From Pseudisothecium myosuroides (Eukaryota > Streptophyta > Bryopsida > Hypnales > Lembophyllaceae), in NCBI GenBank assembly GCA_951799445.1, contig OX637291.1, positions 1,614,501 to 1,678,500 of the forward strand: a DNA stretch of 64,000 nt, in the 5' to 3' direction. Within the stretch, counting starts at the first letter, position 1, and each line of letters begins with the position of its first letter. Below are positions 44,299 to 55,650 of the stretch, piece after piece. The position numbers and the translations under genes are program-made. The notes below the pieces were generated by a model. That model ran no database searches. It saw nothing but the letters and a program-made list of their open reading frames with translations, and was not told where the DNA came from.

Positions 44299-44816
44299 GG
44301 GCATCTCCACTGCAGTAATGTGATCGGATACATAAAAAGAGTTTCCCAGAGCGTAGTCGCGAACTTGGTTCCGTTCCATCTCCCTGTTTTGTGGAATTGT
44401 CGCAATGCAACACGCGACACCCCCTTGCCACCCAGTTCACCTCAGTCATCGTCGCAAAGGAGAAACAACAATCGCAATAGTAGCAAAGGAGAAATTACAA
44501 AGACTACAATTGGACCTCCGAGGTTCTCGTTCACCGTGATTCACCTCATTCACCGCGATCCACCTCTTTCACCGTTGGTCGGGGGTTGTGTAATTTTGTT
44601 GTACACTAGTTAATAGCTGCATGGAGAGAATGGTTCCTCGTTGCGTGAGCTCTTGCGGAAACGGAGAAGACCTTCAATATAGCGTGGACGGAGGCTTGTA
44701 GCGTGATCCAAGAAAACAGGAAAGTGTTTCGTGTGCTTGTGGTGGAGCTCAAAGTGGCGCCTTCACTAAACAATCGCGTTTCCGTGGGTCTTTGTGGTAT
44801 GCGGTGGCGATGCTCT
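44299..44816. mobile_element. Inverted-repeat element, GGGCATCTCCAC ends, about 518 bp
   Basis: The left end GGGCATCTCCACTGC is mirrored by GCGGTGGCGATGCTCT, adjacent to TA on both sides. Ends of the GAGCATCTCC type occur in PIF/Harbinger elements, but the boundary is uncertain by one or two bases. The interior is GC-richer with no domain. Confidence 0.6.
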
Positions 44817-46204
44817 TAGAATGTGTTAAGTTTTCTATTATCTCGACCCACAATGGAAAGACGAAATAAATGTTTCAAAAGTGTAAAAAAACTTTGGCAT
44901 CTAATACACGTAGAACAAGATAGGAACATGGGGGAGATCATCAAATAACTTAGTAGAAGCTACTAGTACTCAATGTTAACATTCTAAAGTATTTAATGGA
45001 GTGCCTTATGAATTTTTTGATTCAATGAGTTAATTAGTTTCATCCAAGTGACTCCAAAAACATCCAATAAAGTCATAAAAATGGCATATTTTGTTAAAAC
45101 CCTAAAGGATCAAGTGTCCATTTATTGGACAGTTAAAACTTGGGTAGAATCATATAAAGTCAATTTTGGTTGGATGTTCACAAAATTTTAACGTGTATCC
45201 CTTTAGTGGCAATATTGAATTTTTTTTATCAACTGCCCAGATTAAAAATTATGTTGCTTGAAAATTTTTGGGCAGCTTGGGTAATTTGGGCATCTTTTGC
45301 TAAAACCCTCATTGGCTTTTGAAATTTGGCATGTATGTAACTAATTACATGGTATAAAAATTGTTCAAAAAAAAAATTATAATTCTAAAATCGCATTCTA
45401 AGAGGCGCCAAATTTTATTAGCTATGTCAGGGTGGTTTCAAATAAAAAGAATCCTCATTGCACAAGAAAGCATCAAAAAATGACAAGTGTATAGCTAATT
45501 TACTTAACTTCTTTGCATTCAAGATGATTTAGAATAAAAAAGGACTCGACATTTGCTTTTGAAATTTTGTATAGGTGTATCTAACAAGGTTTACAACCCA
45601 ATGGTGGAGAGACTCAAATTCATTAAGAATAATATTTTCACTCCAAGAGGGCTTGAAGACTGCTAATTTTGTTTCACAAGGGGAAAAAAAAAGATTCTCA
45701 CTTTGAATAGTATAATCTTTCAATCCACTCGGTCAAATGGGCTGAAATTTTTTCAAAACATTGTCATAGTAGTCTACTACACTTTTGTATGGTTGAAGTT
45801 CAAAATAAAGTTTTTATTTTCAATTTTGGGCAATGCACTAAAAATAACATTTTTAAATTACAATTTTTCTCAAAAACACCCTTGGGTCCTTTAGCATTTA
45901 AAATATCACTATCAACTTTAATAAAAATATCTAAGTCATCCAAAATAACATTCAATTAATAAAAAAAATGGCATGGTTAAAAAGATATAAGTATTGTTGA
46001 TGCTTAGTTTTGAGGAGAATGCATGTCTATAAGTATAAAAGATTGACACATAGATTTATTTCATACTTTAAGTTTTCCTAATTGTTGTAAGTTTTTATTG
46101 TTTCTTATCTTTTAGTCTATATTAATTCAAATATAATATTCAAAAGATTGTACTAAAGACAATTATTTTGACCTCTAATGGCCAATAAGCTCTAGTGGAG
46201 CTTT
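44817..46204. other. AT-rich stretch, no gene seen
   Basis: Short chance frames only. A weak resemblance to the TTAA family (AACCCTAAAGGATCAAG near 45097) is too short to call. Confidence 0.45.
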
Positions 46205-46426
46205 CACTACAAGAGAAAGGGGTGTTTTAAGTGAGTTTTTAAGTATAGTCCTAGACACATGATTTTAAGTAATGACCTTTAAAGAGATTTTCAGCAAAAT
46301 TTTACTTAAAACACATGTGTTTTAAGTAAAATTTTGCTGAAAATCTCTTTAAAGGTCATTACTTAAAATCATGTGTCTAGGACTATACTTAAAAACTCAC
46401 TTAAAACACCCCTTTCTCTTGTAGTG
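46205..46426. mobile_element. CACTA-type MITE that is a perfect 222-bp palindrome
   Basis: The element starts CACTACAAGAGAAAGG and ends CCTTTCTCTTGTAGTG. The two 111-bp halves are exact inverses meeting at ACACATGTGT. The flanks are TTT on both sides (46202-46204, 46427-46429), the 3-bp duplication made by CACTA transposases. No mismatch between arms is visible. Confidence 0.92.
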
Positions 46427-47065
46427 TTTTGAAGGCCTAGATTGGTTTATATAAAGTTGTTTTTGAACATATAGAAGTGAAATTTTTACTAGAGATGCCA
46501 ACTTATGTAAGCTTTGTGAAAATATAATTTTTTTCCAATTTTATAATTGAATCAAAAGTAATGGGACTTGGAAATTTAGGGGCAGCTTGGTAGCATATTA
46601 ATAAACAAGAATAGCAGTTGGACAAGCAATGAAACAATTAATTTTTTTCATTAACTTTTAATGTTTATATCTTGCAATCTATGAATTGAATATTTTTCCA
46701 CATATTCTTATAGTTTAATTTTTCCTACTTTCTTTCTCACAATTTGGGACATGTGTCATTAACTTATTAGTTCCAACCTTGAAAAAAAACATTCTAAACT
46801 TCAAAAAAATTTGGTGCACCCTTGGTCGGAAATAATTGCACCTATAGTTGGATATGGGTCACTGGTTAGAAATGGGTGGCTCAACCTTAACGACCTCTAC
46901 TTGACCTAAACTAAAACCATTCCACTACCATCCTTTTCTCTTCCTTTCACCATTCTATTTGTACAATTTAGATGAAAAATTTAGAACACAGTCTCCTTCC
47001 AAATAGAGGTATGTAGCATAAGTGTCACTTGTTCAAAATTCTTGGAATCAATTGTAGGATTTTAA

Positions 47066-48946
47066 CCCCTAAAGGACCAAGGCATTTTCTGGCTCCAAAA
47101 CCACTAAAAACTGCCATTTCTGCTGCGATCACTCCCTAAACCAAATTTTTTTTTTTTTTAGAATTTAACTTTTGGATCTTGTACTTCACTTCTCTCAGAT
47201 CATGTGGTAAAAATTTCATGAAGTTTGACCGCATAGATTGGAAGATATTAGCATTTGAAGTTGGAAAAAGAAGTTTTTTTGAACTGTGGCCTGCAATTTC
47301 AAATGACTTTGATGGTCATTTGTGGATTTTTTTTGCACTACATACCATAAAGTTAAGAAAATTTACGTTGAACATTTCAGTTGAGAGTCAGGGAATTTTT
47401 TTTCAAAATGTCAAAACTTGATTTTCACATATAAAAAAATTGTTAAGTAGAAGTAGGTCCAAAATTGAACGAAACACTAAATTGTTAATAGCTCTTAGGT
47501 GGAATTAAAACACCATAATTCCAATGGTGGGATTGTTCTTCCATACAAACTTAACCTTGTCAAAAAAATTTGAAAAAATTTGAAAATTGCATTCAAAAAT
47601 GAATTTTGTAAGTTGTTTTTTGAAGAAGATGCTTAGATTGCCCGAAAAACAAGATTGCTCATGACTTTCTCATTCTGAGTCCAAATAGAATGAATCAAGG
47701 CTTCAAATGTAGACAAAAACATGATCTTTCAGGAAAAAAAAATAAAAAATAAAAAATTCATTTTTTTCTGTTTTTTTTTTTGCCCGGCAAACAACTTTTT
47801 TGACTGAGGGTGCCATAACTTTTGCTCCCAAGCACTGATTGGGAAAAAAATTATATTTTCAAAAAGCTACTAACATTCCCTATCTTCAAAAAAAATTTCA
47901 AAAAATCAGGTCAAAATTTGAGGTCACACGAGCCTGCCCGAAATCCCAAAAGTCCCCCGAGGGGACTTTGGTCCTTAACCCCTCATCGCCTAAAGTCCAA
48001 ACGAGGTCAAAAACAGCGTTGCTTTTGAAGTGTTGTAAATTTAGATGTCGCTAAGTTATAGAAATCTTAACCGTACAATATTGTAGTGAACATGTTGTAG
48101 ATGACACAGAAAAAATCTGAAGCCATTTGACCGCATGGATTGAAAGATTATAATGAATACTAATTAAAAAAAGATGCTGAAATTTTCCAAAAAGCACATT
48201 TGGAGGTGAAATTCGACTTCTAAACCTACTCAAATGAAAAAACTTGAGACTATAAAGTGATTCAAAATCAACATACAAACACATTGGTGAAAAAAAATAT
48301 CATTCAATTGACTCAATGTGTTTGCAAAATAGATTTGAAATGTCAAAAAATAGCATGAAAAGTTGCAAAAAACACCATGTAAGGCTAAACCTCCTCCACT
48401 AAAAAGCATCTCAGTCATTCATTACTTTTTGTATTCAAGTGAAATTTTAGCCACACAAACTAGACTAGTATGCGCAACTTTCATAAAAGAAATTATTGAA
48501 AATGGACATTGTATGAAGAAGTTACAAGCCGCCGAATTTCACTGTAATCCGAAAATGGCTGGATTTTAAATTTTGAATTGCTTCCAAACATTCAAAGAAG
48601 CTTGTATTGACATGAAATTTTTACCACAATAACTAGACTAAAAGTGGAACACAACCCAACAAATTTTATTGAAAACGAACATTGTATGAAGGAGATACCC
48701 CCCCCCAAAGTTTCAGCCATCAAATGCAGTTTGGTGAATTCAAATTGAACCTATGAACTTTGATTGGCTCCCATTTAATTTGTAAATCTTGGATTGATCT
48801 GAAAATTTTACCACACAAACTAGAAGAGAGAGCGCAACTTTACCAATAAGTTTTATTGAATTCGGATATCGGATGCAAAAGTTACAGCACTTTGAATTAT
48901 ACATGAGGACACTTTTCGTCCCCTCAGGCGATGAGGGGTTAAGGGG
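47066..48946. mobile_element. TTAA element P2 (about 917 bp), interrupted by P4 at its right end
   Basis: The left flank is TTAA (47062-47065), then CCCCTAAAGGACCAAGGC. The body runs to 47974 (GGACTTTGGTCC), followed by TTAA, the P4 insertion (47979-48938), a second TTAA, then GGGG and TTAA (48947-48950). Without P4 and one TTAA, the end reads GGTCCTTAAGGGGTTAA, one base from the family end GGTCCTTTAGGGGTTAA seen at 50198. Confidence 0.8.
47979..48938. mobile_element. TTAA element P4, 960 bp, nested in P2
   Basis: The left end CCCCTCATCGCCTAAAG and right end TCAGGCGATGAGGGG share a 13-bp inverted repeat. TTAA sits on both sides (47975-47978, 48939-48942). Its ends and body differ from P1-P3, so this is a second TTAA family. 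It has no coding capacity. Confidence 0.85.
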
Positions 48947-49262
48947 TTAAATTAACACTCTTCATATACTCCAACCCTTCTCACGTTGGAATCCCTCTCT
49001 TTCTCTTTCATTGCACGCTTTGCAATAGAATCAAAAGTCAAAAGCTACAAATCTACAAGTAGAGGTTTACAAATCTTCTACTAAATTTTTTTATTTGAAT
49101 GGATGGATGGATCCCAGAGTATCTTAAAATTTGATAGTCTCCTATTAAAAAAGACGGAACTTGAGGGTGAGAAAAAATCTTTTAGGTTTATCTTTGATTC
49201 ATGGTCGGAAGATATATGTATCCTTGCTCTATGCCTTGAAGTGAAAGTCTTCTTGTATTTAA

Positions 49263-50198
49263 CCCCTAAAGGTCCAAGGCATTTTTTCTGCCAAAAACCC
49301 ATCAAAACTGCCATTTCTATAGCAAGGAGTAAGAAAAAATGAAAAATGTTTTTTTTGCACATCTAAATGTAGGATCTTACACCTAACTAGTATGAGAATG
49401 TGTGGAAAAAATTTCACAATTTTTGACAGCTCAGATTGCAAGATATCTGCGTTTAAAGTGGAAAAAATAAGTATTTCAGCACATTGCGGGACTAGATTTT
49501 TTGACTTTAAACATTTTGCACTTAAAATTTTTGCACTACAAAGTTTTTTGCTTCAAATCTTTATAGTGGAGAATTGAGTTGAGAGTTTAGGGGGAAAAAA
49601 AAATATTCAAAAAAACTTAATTATCATTCCTAAAAATTTTATTAAGTAGAAGTAAGTACGAGATAGAAGGAAAATCTAAAACATTAATATATTTTAGATG
49701 GAATTAAAATACACTAATCCCAATGGTGAGATTGTTCTAGCAAGTAAACTAAACCATGAGAATTTTTTTTTTTTTTTAAATTGAAAAAATAGCATATAGA
49801 AATCATTCCTACAAGTTATTTTTTTAAAGAAGATGCTCAAACTGCCCGAAAAACAAGAATGTCCATAACTTTCTCATAACAAATCCAAATGAAATGAATC
49901 AAAGCTTTCCAGATAGACAAAAATATTATCTACAAGAAAAAAAATATTAAAAAAAAAAAATCAAATTTTTGCCAAATTTTTCTTGCTGCCCGGACTGCCC
50001 AGTTACGAAAAAAAGTAACATATTTGGCCATAACTTTTGACTCCTATTTCCAAATGTGCTGAAATTTAGTGCATATGAAAGATATTCCTTGCACCCACCT
50101 TCTATTAAAATTTCAGCTTAAAATATGGAAATCTCTAGTCACACGGACCTGCCCAAAATTTCTATACGGCCAAAAAACACATGCCGGTCCTTTAGGGG
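49263..50198. mobile_element. TTAA element P3, 936 bp
   Basis: The element has TTAA at 49259-49262 and 50199-50202, left end CCCCTAAAGGTCCAAGGC and right end GCCGGTCCTTTAGGGG. The left half matches P2 (AACTGCCATTTCT, ACAAGATTGC-like blocks) and the right half matches P1 reversed. It has no transposase. Confidence 0.85.
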
Positions 50199-50219
50199 TT
50201 AATTGAATTGAGGATTTTA

Positions 50220-50686
50220 AAATGTTCTTTATTGGAGAAAAATGTAATTAGAAAATTGAGCTGTAGCTGTGGGTCGTAGGATAATACCATTGGAGTTAGA
50301 AGTCGCAAAATTATGACACATGTAGTAGACAATGCATTGAATTATGATAGCTTTTAGATCAAAACAAGTGCCCTAGACAATGCACTAGAATATGATAGCT
50401 CCCAAATGATTACAAATACATTAGACGATGTATTTGAATGAGGGAGCTCCCACAATGACATGTGCCTTTGTCATCATTTGAAAGTTGATTTACACTAATG
50501 CACTTATCATTGTCTGAGAACTATTGTATTCTAGTATATTATCTAGGACACATGTCATGGTCTGGAAGCTGTCTAACTCTAGTGCACTTGTCATACAAAT
50601 GGAGCCATACAATTCTAGTGCACAAATTTCTCATCTAAAGTTATATATGTGCAAGCAATCTTTAATTGTACACTAAGTACTATTAC
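50220..50686. repeat. Degenerate repeat of GACAATGCACTAGAAT-type units
   Basis: Units near 50327, 50377 and 50430 share AGACAATGCA, ATGATAGCT and GAGCTCCCA. Inverted versions follow near 50500-50600 (CATTGTCTGAG, TCTAGTGCACTTGTCAT). It is a low-copy, diverged array with no coding potential. Confidence 0.4.
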
Positions 50687-51585
50687 CCCCTAAAGGACCA
50701 TGGCCTTTCTCCATCAAAAAACACTCAAAACTACCATTTCTATTGCAAAGAGCAAAAAACTTTGAAAATTGTTTTTTTTGCATATCTAACATAGGATCGT
50801 TCACTACACTAGTGTAAAAATGTGTGGAAGAAATTTTAGAAATTGTGGCTGCAAAGATTGCAAGATATTTGCGTTTTAAGTAGAAAAAAGCAAGTTGTTT
50901 TGCACCTTGTGTACTAGATTATTTGACTTTGAAGTTCATTCTTAACTTAAATTTTTTGTACTACAAAGTTTGATTTAAGTTTTTTTTAATCATAGAAAAT
51001 TGAGCTGAAAATCTAGGAATTTTTTTTATTTTTAAAAAATATTTAATTTCCTTTATTATAAAAGCTATTAAATAGAAGTAGGTATGAGAATAGAAGAAAA
51101 AAATAAATTATTGATATATCAAAGATGGAATTCAAGCACACTAATTCCAATGGTGAGATTGTTCTATCAAGCAAACTAAATCCTATGGAACTTTAATTAA
51201 TTAATTTTTTTGGTGAAAATTGAGTTCAAAAACAAATCCAGTACATTATTTTTTCAAAAAGACTCTATAATTGCCTTAAAAAGTCAAGATTCTCTATAAT
51301 TTTCACATCACTAATCCAAATGAAACGAATTAAAGCTTTTCATGTCGACAAAATATGATTTGTAAGAAACAAATATTTTTAATTTTTATTTCAAATTTTT
51401 GTAGATTTTTTTTGTTGCCTAGCAAAGTGAAAATTGTGCTTAGGATGGCATAACTTTTGTTGTTTGTTTGTCACTGATTGAAATAAAAATTATATTCCCT
51501 AAAAGCTATTATATTTTTCTATCTTAAAGAAAAATTTCAAAAAATCACAACAAAATTTGAGACTATAGGAACTTTGGTCGTTTAC
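50687..51585. mobile_element. Decayed TTAA-family element P5
   Basis: The left end CCCCTAAAGGACCATGGC is preceded by TTAC instead of TTAA. The body aligns with P2 and P3 throughout (AAACTACCATTTCTATTGC, CACTAATTCCAATGGTGAGA, AAAAATCACAAC). The right end near 51585 has lost the terminal repeat, so the limit is approximate. Confidence 0.65.
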
Positions 51586-53040
51586 AAATTAAAGGCTAAC
51601 GTATCGGCACCCAATTATACCTCTTCTTTGCGTTTGGTGCCACCTAATAGGTTGACTAGAAAGGACAAAAAAGGATGACAAAAGAATCATTACACCCCTC
51701 CAAAACCACTACAAATTCTCACAAGTAACTAATTAGAGTTGAAGCATCTTTTGCTTCAAAGATGACCACTTAAGGGGAATTAGTGGCATGAGTAGGTATC
51801 TTATACTTTCAACTTTGAAAGTTTACAAAATATTGTGTGAATGTCCAAAACTTACAAAATAACTAGGGTTGGATTTCTTTGAAAGAACCTAACATTTTAT
51901 TTATTTTAAAATATTTTTGATCATCAGCCCAGTTGGGGTGGCAAAAATGGCATTTTTGTGTACTTCTACCTTCCCCCCGTCACTCTGTTTGATGAAAAAT
52001 GTTGTTTCCATCCATACTACCAACACATCCAACACTACCCTCCCCATCTAAAGTATAAGTGCACCGAAAAGAGAAACTCTCCTAATTACGCCATCTATCT
52101 TCAGTTGTCTTGAGGATTTCAAGCTTGAAATCTTAGACAATTGAAGATAGGTGGCGCAATTAGGAGAATGTTTCTTTTAGGTGCACAGTCATGAACCTCA
52201 GGAAGACAAGCTGGTCACTGCAAAAATCATCTTTTTCAGTACTATGCAAATCATTTGCTTAAAAAAACTCAAGAATTTTTTTTTAGATGTCAAATTACTG
52301 CACAAGACCTTTTCTTTTCAAGGATGAAGATCAAGACTTTTGTCTTACACGAAGGATTTTTTATAATCCATTGGACACTTAGTGTTTGTGGCATCCTTCT
52401 AGGGTTAAACTTGAAATTAGGTTAAGTTAGAGACACCTAAAAGCGTCCCTGTTCTCATTCTTATATCCTAGAATACCACTAAATGTGTCCCTAGACTTTC
52501 ATTAATGTGTCCTTCAAATGCTAAATTCTAATTTGATGATGCATTTGAAGGACACATACTTACCTCTGATTCGTTGACTATTGTTTTTTGCAGATTTCGG
52601 TTTAGGGTCCACCTATGTGACAGTTTCAATGGTTTAGAGAGCCATCACTTTTAAAAAAATCATAGAAATTACACACCACATCCAAAAAAATCTAATTTTT
52701 TTTTAACATTCTTGATTTTCACTTGCTAACACTACGTAAATATTATTTTAAAGAAAATGTGCCTCCAACTATGCTGAATTGCATATGTTGACGGTTTTGG
52801 GTGTTTACACCGTAGTTTGTAATTCTTTTCTTCTTCTTTGCGTGAAAGAAACCAGCCACTTCCACTTTCAAAGAAGAAAATAAAAAAATGTTTTTTTTTT
52901 TGAAACACATGGACCAATTCCATTGATAAATAAGAAAATGTTGCGTTGCTTGGTCGGTTCGGAAAGTCCAGTGTGATTGAGCTAGACTCTTGACAAGGTC
53001 GACCATATTCTTAGTCATCAGGTCGACCAAACCGTTCCTG
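51586..53040. other. AT-rich stretch, no gene; contains a small hairpin
   Basis: No open frame with a domain. The hairpin at 52060-52185 is listed separately; a second short stem (GTGTCCTTCAAATGC facing GCATTTGAAGGACAC) lies at about 52508-52556. Confidence 0.45.
52060..52185. mobile_element. Short foldback element or hairpin, 126 bp
   Basis: TGCACCGAAAAGAGAAACTC at the left faces GAATGTTTCTTTTAGGTGCA at the right, and pairing continues (CTCCTAATTACGCCATCTAT with ATAGGTGGCGCAATTAGGAG) almost to the middle. It is long and near-perfect enough to fold as a small-RNA-like precursor. Confidence 0.6.
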
Positions 53041-53870
53041 AATTAGGAGCCTCTACACAAGCAGTACCAGTCCACGACCTCGCCGGCGTGCATTGGTGGT
53101 GGCACCGAGTAGCCGATCCAGGATGGATGCAAAACCACACTGAAAGCACTCAGAACTGAACTGCCGTGAAGAAAAACACACGCACACACAAATGGCAAGC
53201 GCCCGCCAGCCCATCACGGCAACTCGGACCCCAACACTGTTCATTCCCAGGTGGAGACTAGGAAAGACTCTGTTTGAGTGGGAAATGAGCGGCATTACCA
53301 TTGCCTCCTCGCCGTCCTGTAGCTGCCAGTCCAAGGCCAGCTAATAAGAAGCTTGAAGGTGAGTTCACTGTTGCGGAAGTTAGTTAATTATGGGTGGTTT
53401 TGGTTGCATTCAGTTCCTCGGTTCTTCCCAGTCCTACCGAATCTGACTGTGTTGCCGTTCATATACAACTGGATGGAGGGCGGGTGGACTCGTGGACCAC
53501 TGCTGTGTGCATGCCAGCGAAATGCCATCCAGAAGTGCACTGTTGAGCGTGTCAAAGTCTCCGTTGCTTCTTCGGTGCAGTTTCTCTTGCGGTTTCTTTC
53601 TGGATGCGGTATTTACGTTCAGTTGGGCGGGGCGGTTTTTGACTTCAGAGCATCGTCAGTTCAACGCTGGAAAAGGCTCGACACATACAGTGACGAACAA
53701 AACCTGTATGGATTTGAAACTTTTTCATTCAAACAATATGAATATGGTCACAAAAATACATTCTACATGGATCATGAAGGTTGAGGATGTATTCACAGCT
53801 AATTCTTTTGGAACAAGATGGTCACAATCAACTGTTCCATTGCGCTTCACAATTGAATAATACAAATGCA
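53041..53870. other. GC-richer stretch, possible gene relic
   Basis: The local composition is gene-like and frames of 93 (53053-53334 minus) and 143 (53353-53784 plus) codons exist, but they show no domain or consistent splicing. I do not call a gene. Confidence 0.25.
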
Positions 53871-54024
53871 AGTATTGTAGTCTTAAAAGATGGAATTAAA
53901 TAATATCTTTGTGTAACATTTAGTAACTCCTACTGATATAAAAAACTCCTTTTGAAGTCAAGCTTGTAGAAAAGACCATCGTAGACAAGTTGATACAAAA
54001 GATAAGTGATTCCCGATGATTACA

Positions 54025-54124
54025 TGTGTCCAAAAATGTTTTGTTTTTTAAAATTTAATACTTGTAAAAGAAATGGCAGTTTTGGAGCATTTTTGGTGAA
54101 AACATAGTCAAGGAACTTTAGGGA
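54025..54124. mobile_element. Remnant of a TTAA-family right end
   Basis: AAATGGCAGTTTTGGAGCAT, AAACATAGTCAAGGAACTTT and AGGGA before TTAA match the right end of P1 (ending at 27935). The rest of the element is missing. Confidence 0.6.
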
Positions 54125-55064
54125 TTAAGGAAAATCTAATACCAAAGATTAACTTGAGTCTAAGAGACTAATACTAATGAATCGTCTATTGAAAATAACT
54201 ATCTACGCCTCAAGAGAAAGACTTAAGAAATTTGTTTAGTTTTGACTACACAAATAATGATAATTAATATTATGGTACCTATAGTGTTATTTATCCTATC
54301 ATGTAACTCACCCTAATTTTCATTTTGTTGATAATTAGTATTAATGTTGACATTTAATGTTCATGATGGATACCAATTTAGTGACGGATGAACTATTCTA
54401 ATACTAATTTAAATTTTTGAGTGAAAATTTAGTTAACAATTAGTATTCATGTAGATATTTGATGTGGTAACAGTAAAAGCATTGTTGTCATTTCGTATTA
54501 GAGTTGTAATTAGTGTTGAAAACACTAAATTTCATTATTATTATATTAGTACATTATTAGTAAGTGGTAACTACGGTTCAATTAATCCATTACTGCTCCG
54601 CTGTCTAAAATTTAAACGATGAATAAAGAGGTTAAAAGGACTTTTCTAACCACATAACTTCTCATTCATCCAAACCAATGCTTCACTTTCTAAAAACCAC
54701 ACTACCTCTATGATGAATTTGAGATAAATAATATTATATTTATAAGATATAAGCAAAAATATGCAAAAATTCAAGAAAGTGAGGACTCAGGAGTTAAGTT
54801 TGAAACTAAAGTACAACTACTGTCAAACAAATAATGCAGTACAGGATCGAAGTTGATGTGCGGAATATACTAATCTCAAGTTAATTTGGTCTAAATTTGA
54901 ATGAAAACGACGGACTCGCTTCAGTTTTCTTTCTAAATTTGCACCACCTTCGTCAACCTTTGAGTTCTGTAGCCTCTCATCTTGTCAGATGTGTCAGAAA
55001 ATAGAGCCTGTTGCTTTGCAGCGATGGTTCTCCGCAACAACTGAACAATTGCTTTTAACCCTTA

Positions 55065-55377
55065 AGGTAAGAGGCTGTTAAATGGAGCGGGCATTCAAAT
55101 GGAACATGACTCAGAGGTACATTTTGCTTTCTTCAATGTATCACCTATGCACATTTCAAGAGGTGGTCCATTTTGATGACCACAGATGACCACTTTTTTC
55201 CAACTTCAAAAATTTGTAACTAATTCCACAAAGGCCCAAAAAATATGAAACAACTTGGGTTAGATTTCAATTCCACTTTTCTTTCAAGGAAAATTTACTG
55301 AAAAATATTTCAAGATGCTTTACCTCCCCAAAATTCAGTTTCAGCGCTTAGATGCTCCATTTGTGGACCTCCTACCT
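55065..55377. mobile_element. TA-flanked MITE, second copy of the AGGTA family, 313 bp
   Basis: The left end AGGTAAGAGG is mirrored by CCTCCTACCT, with TA on both outer sides. An inner repeat AAATGGAGC faces GCTCCATTT. The interior is homologous, in reverse, to 12360-12687. Confidence 0.7.
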
Positions 55378-55444
55378 TAAACGTCAAAGGGGTGACCCTC
55401 GAAATCATCCTTTTCTATTACCGTGTGAATCATTACACAAAATA

Positions 55445-55650
55445 GTGAAATTAGGTTGTCCCATACCAATTTCTTGACATTTGACACTATTTAAATATTA
55501 ATTGTTATTGTACAAGAATGCACTACTTTTGAGCTAAGTATTGTTGTACTTGGAACTCATATACCTCCATGAGTACAAATAGAAATATGTGTAGAAGTAT
55601 TTCCTGACTTTTATGGCTTATAATGTAACTTCCTATATAATTTGATTCCC
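55445..55650. mobile_element. Decayed copy of the 44056 MITE family
   Basis: TA then GTGAAATTAGGTTG, followed by collinear sequence (GACATTTGACACTAT, ATTGTACAA, CCTCCATG, GTACAAAT) as in 44056-44287. The right end is not preserved. Confidence 0.65.

Noticed and set aside
45094..45120. AACCCTAAAGGATCAAG resembling a TTAA-family left end
   Set aside because: The terminal base pattern and flank do not fit and no partner end was found.
53353..53784. 143-codon plus-strand frame
   Set aside because: No recognisable domain and a competing overlapping frame (53492-53860); not supportable as a gene.
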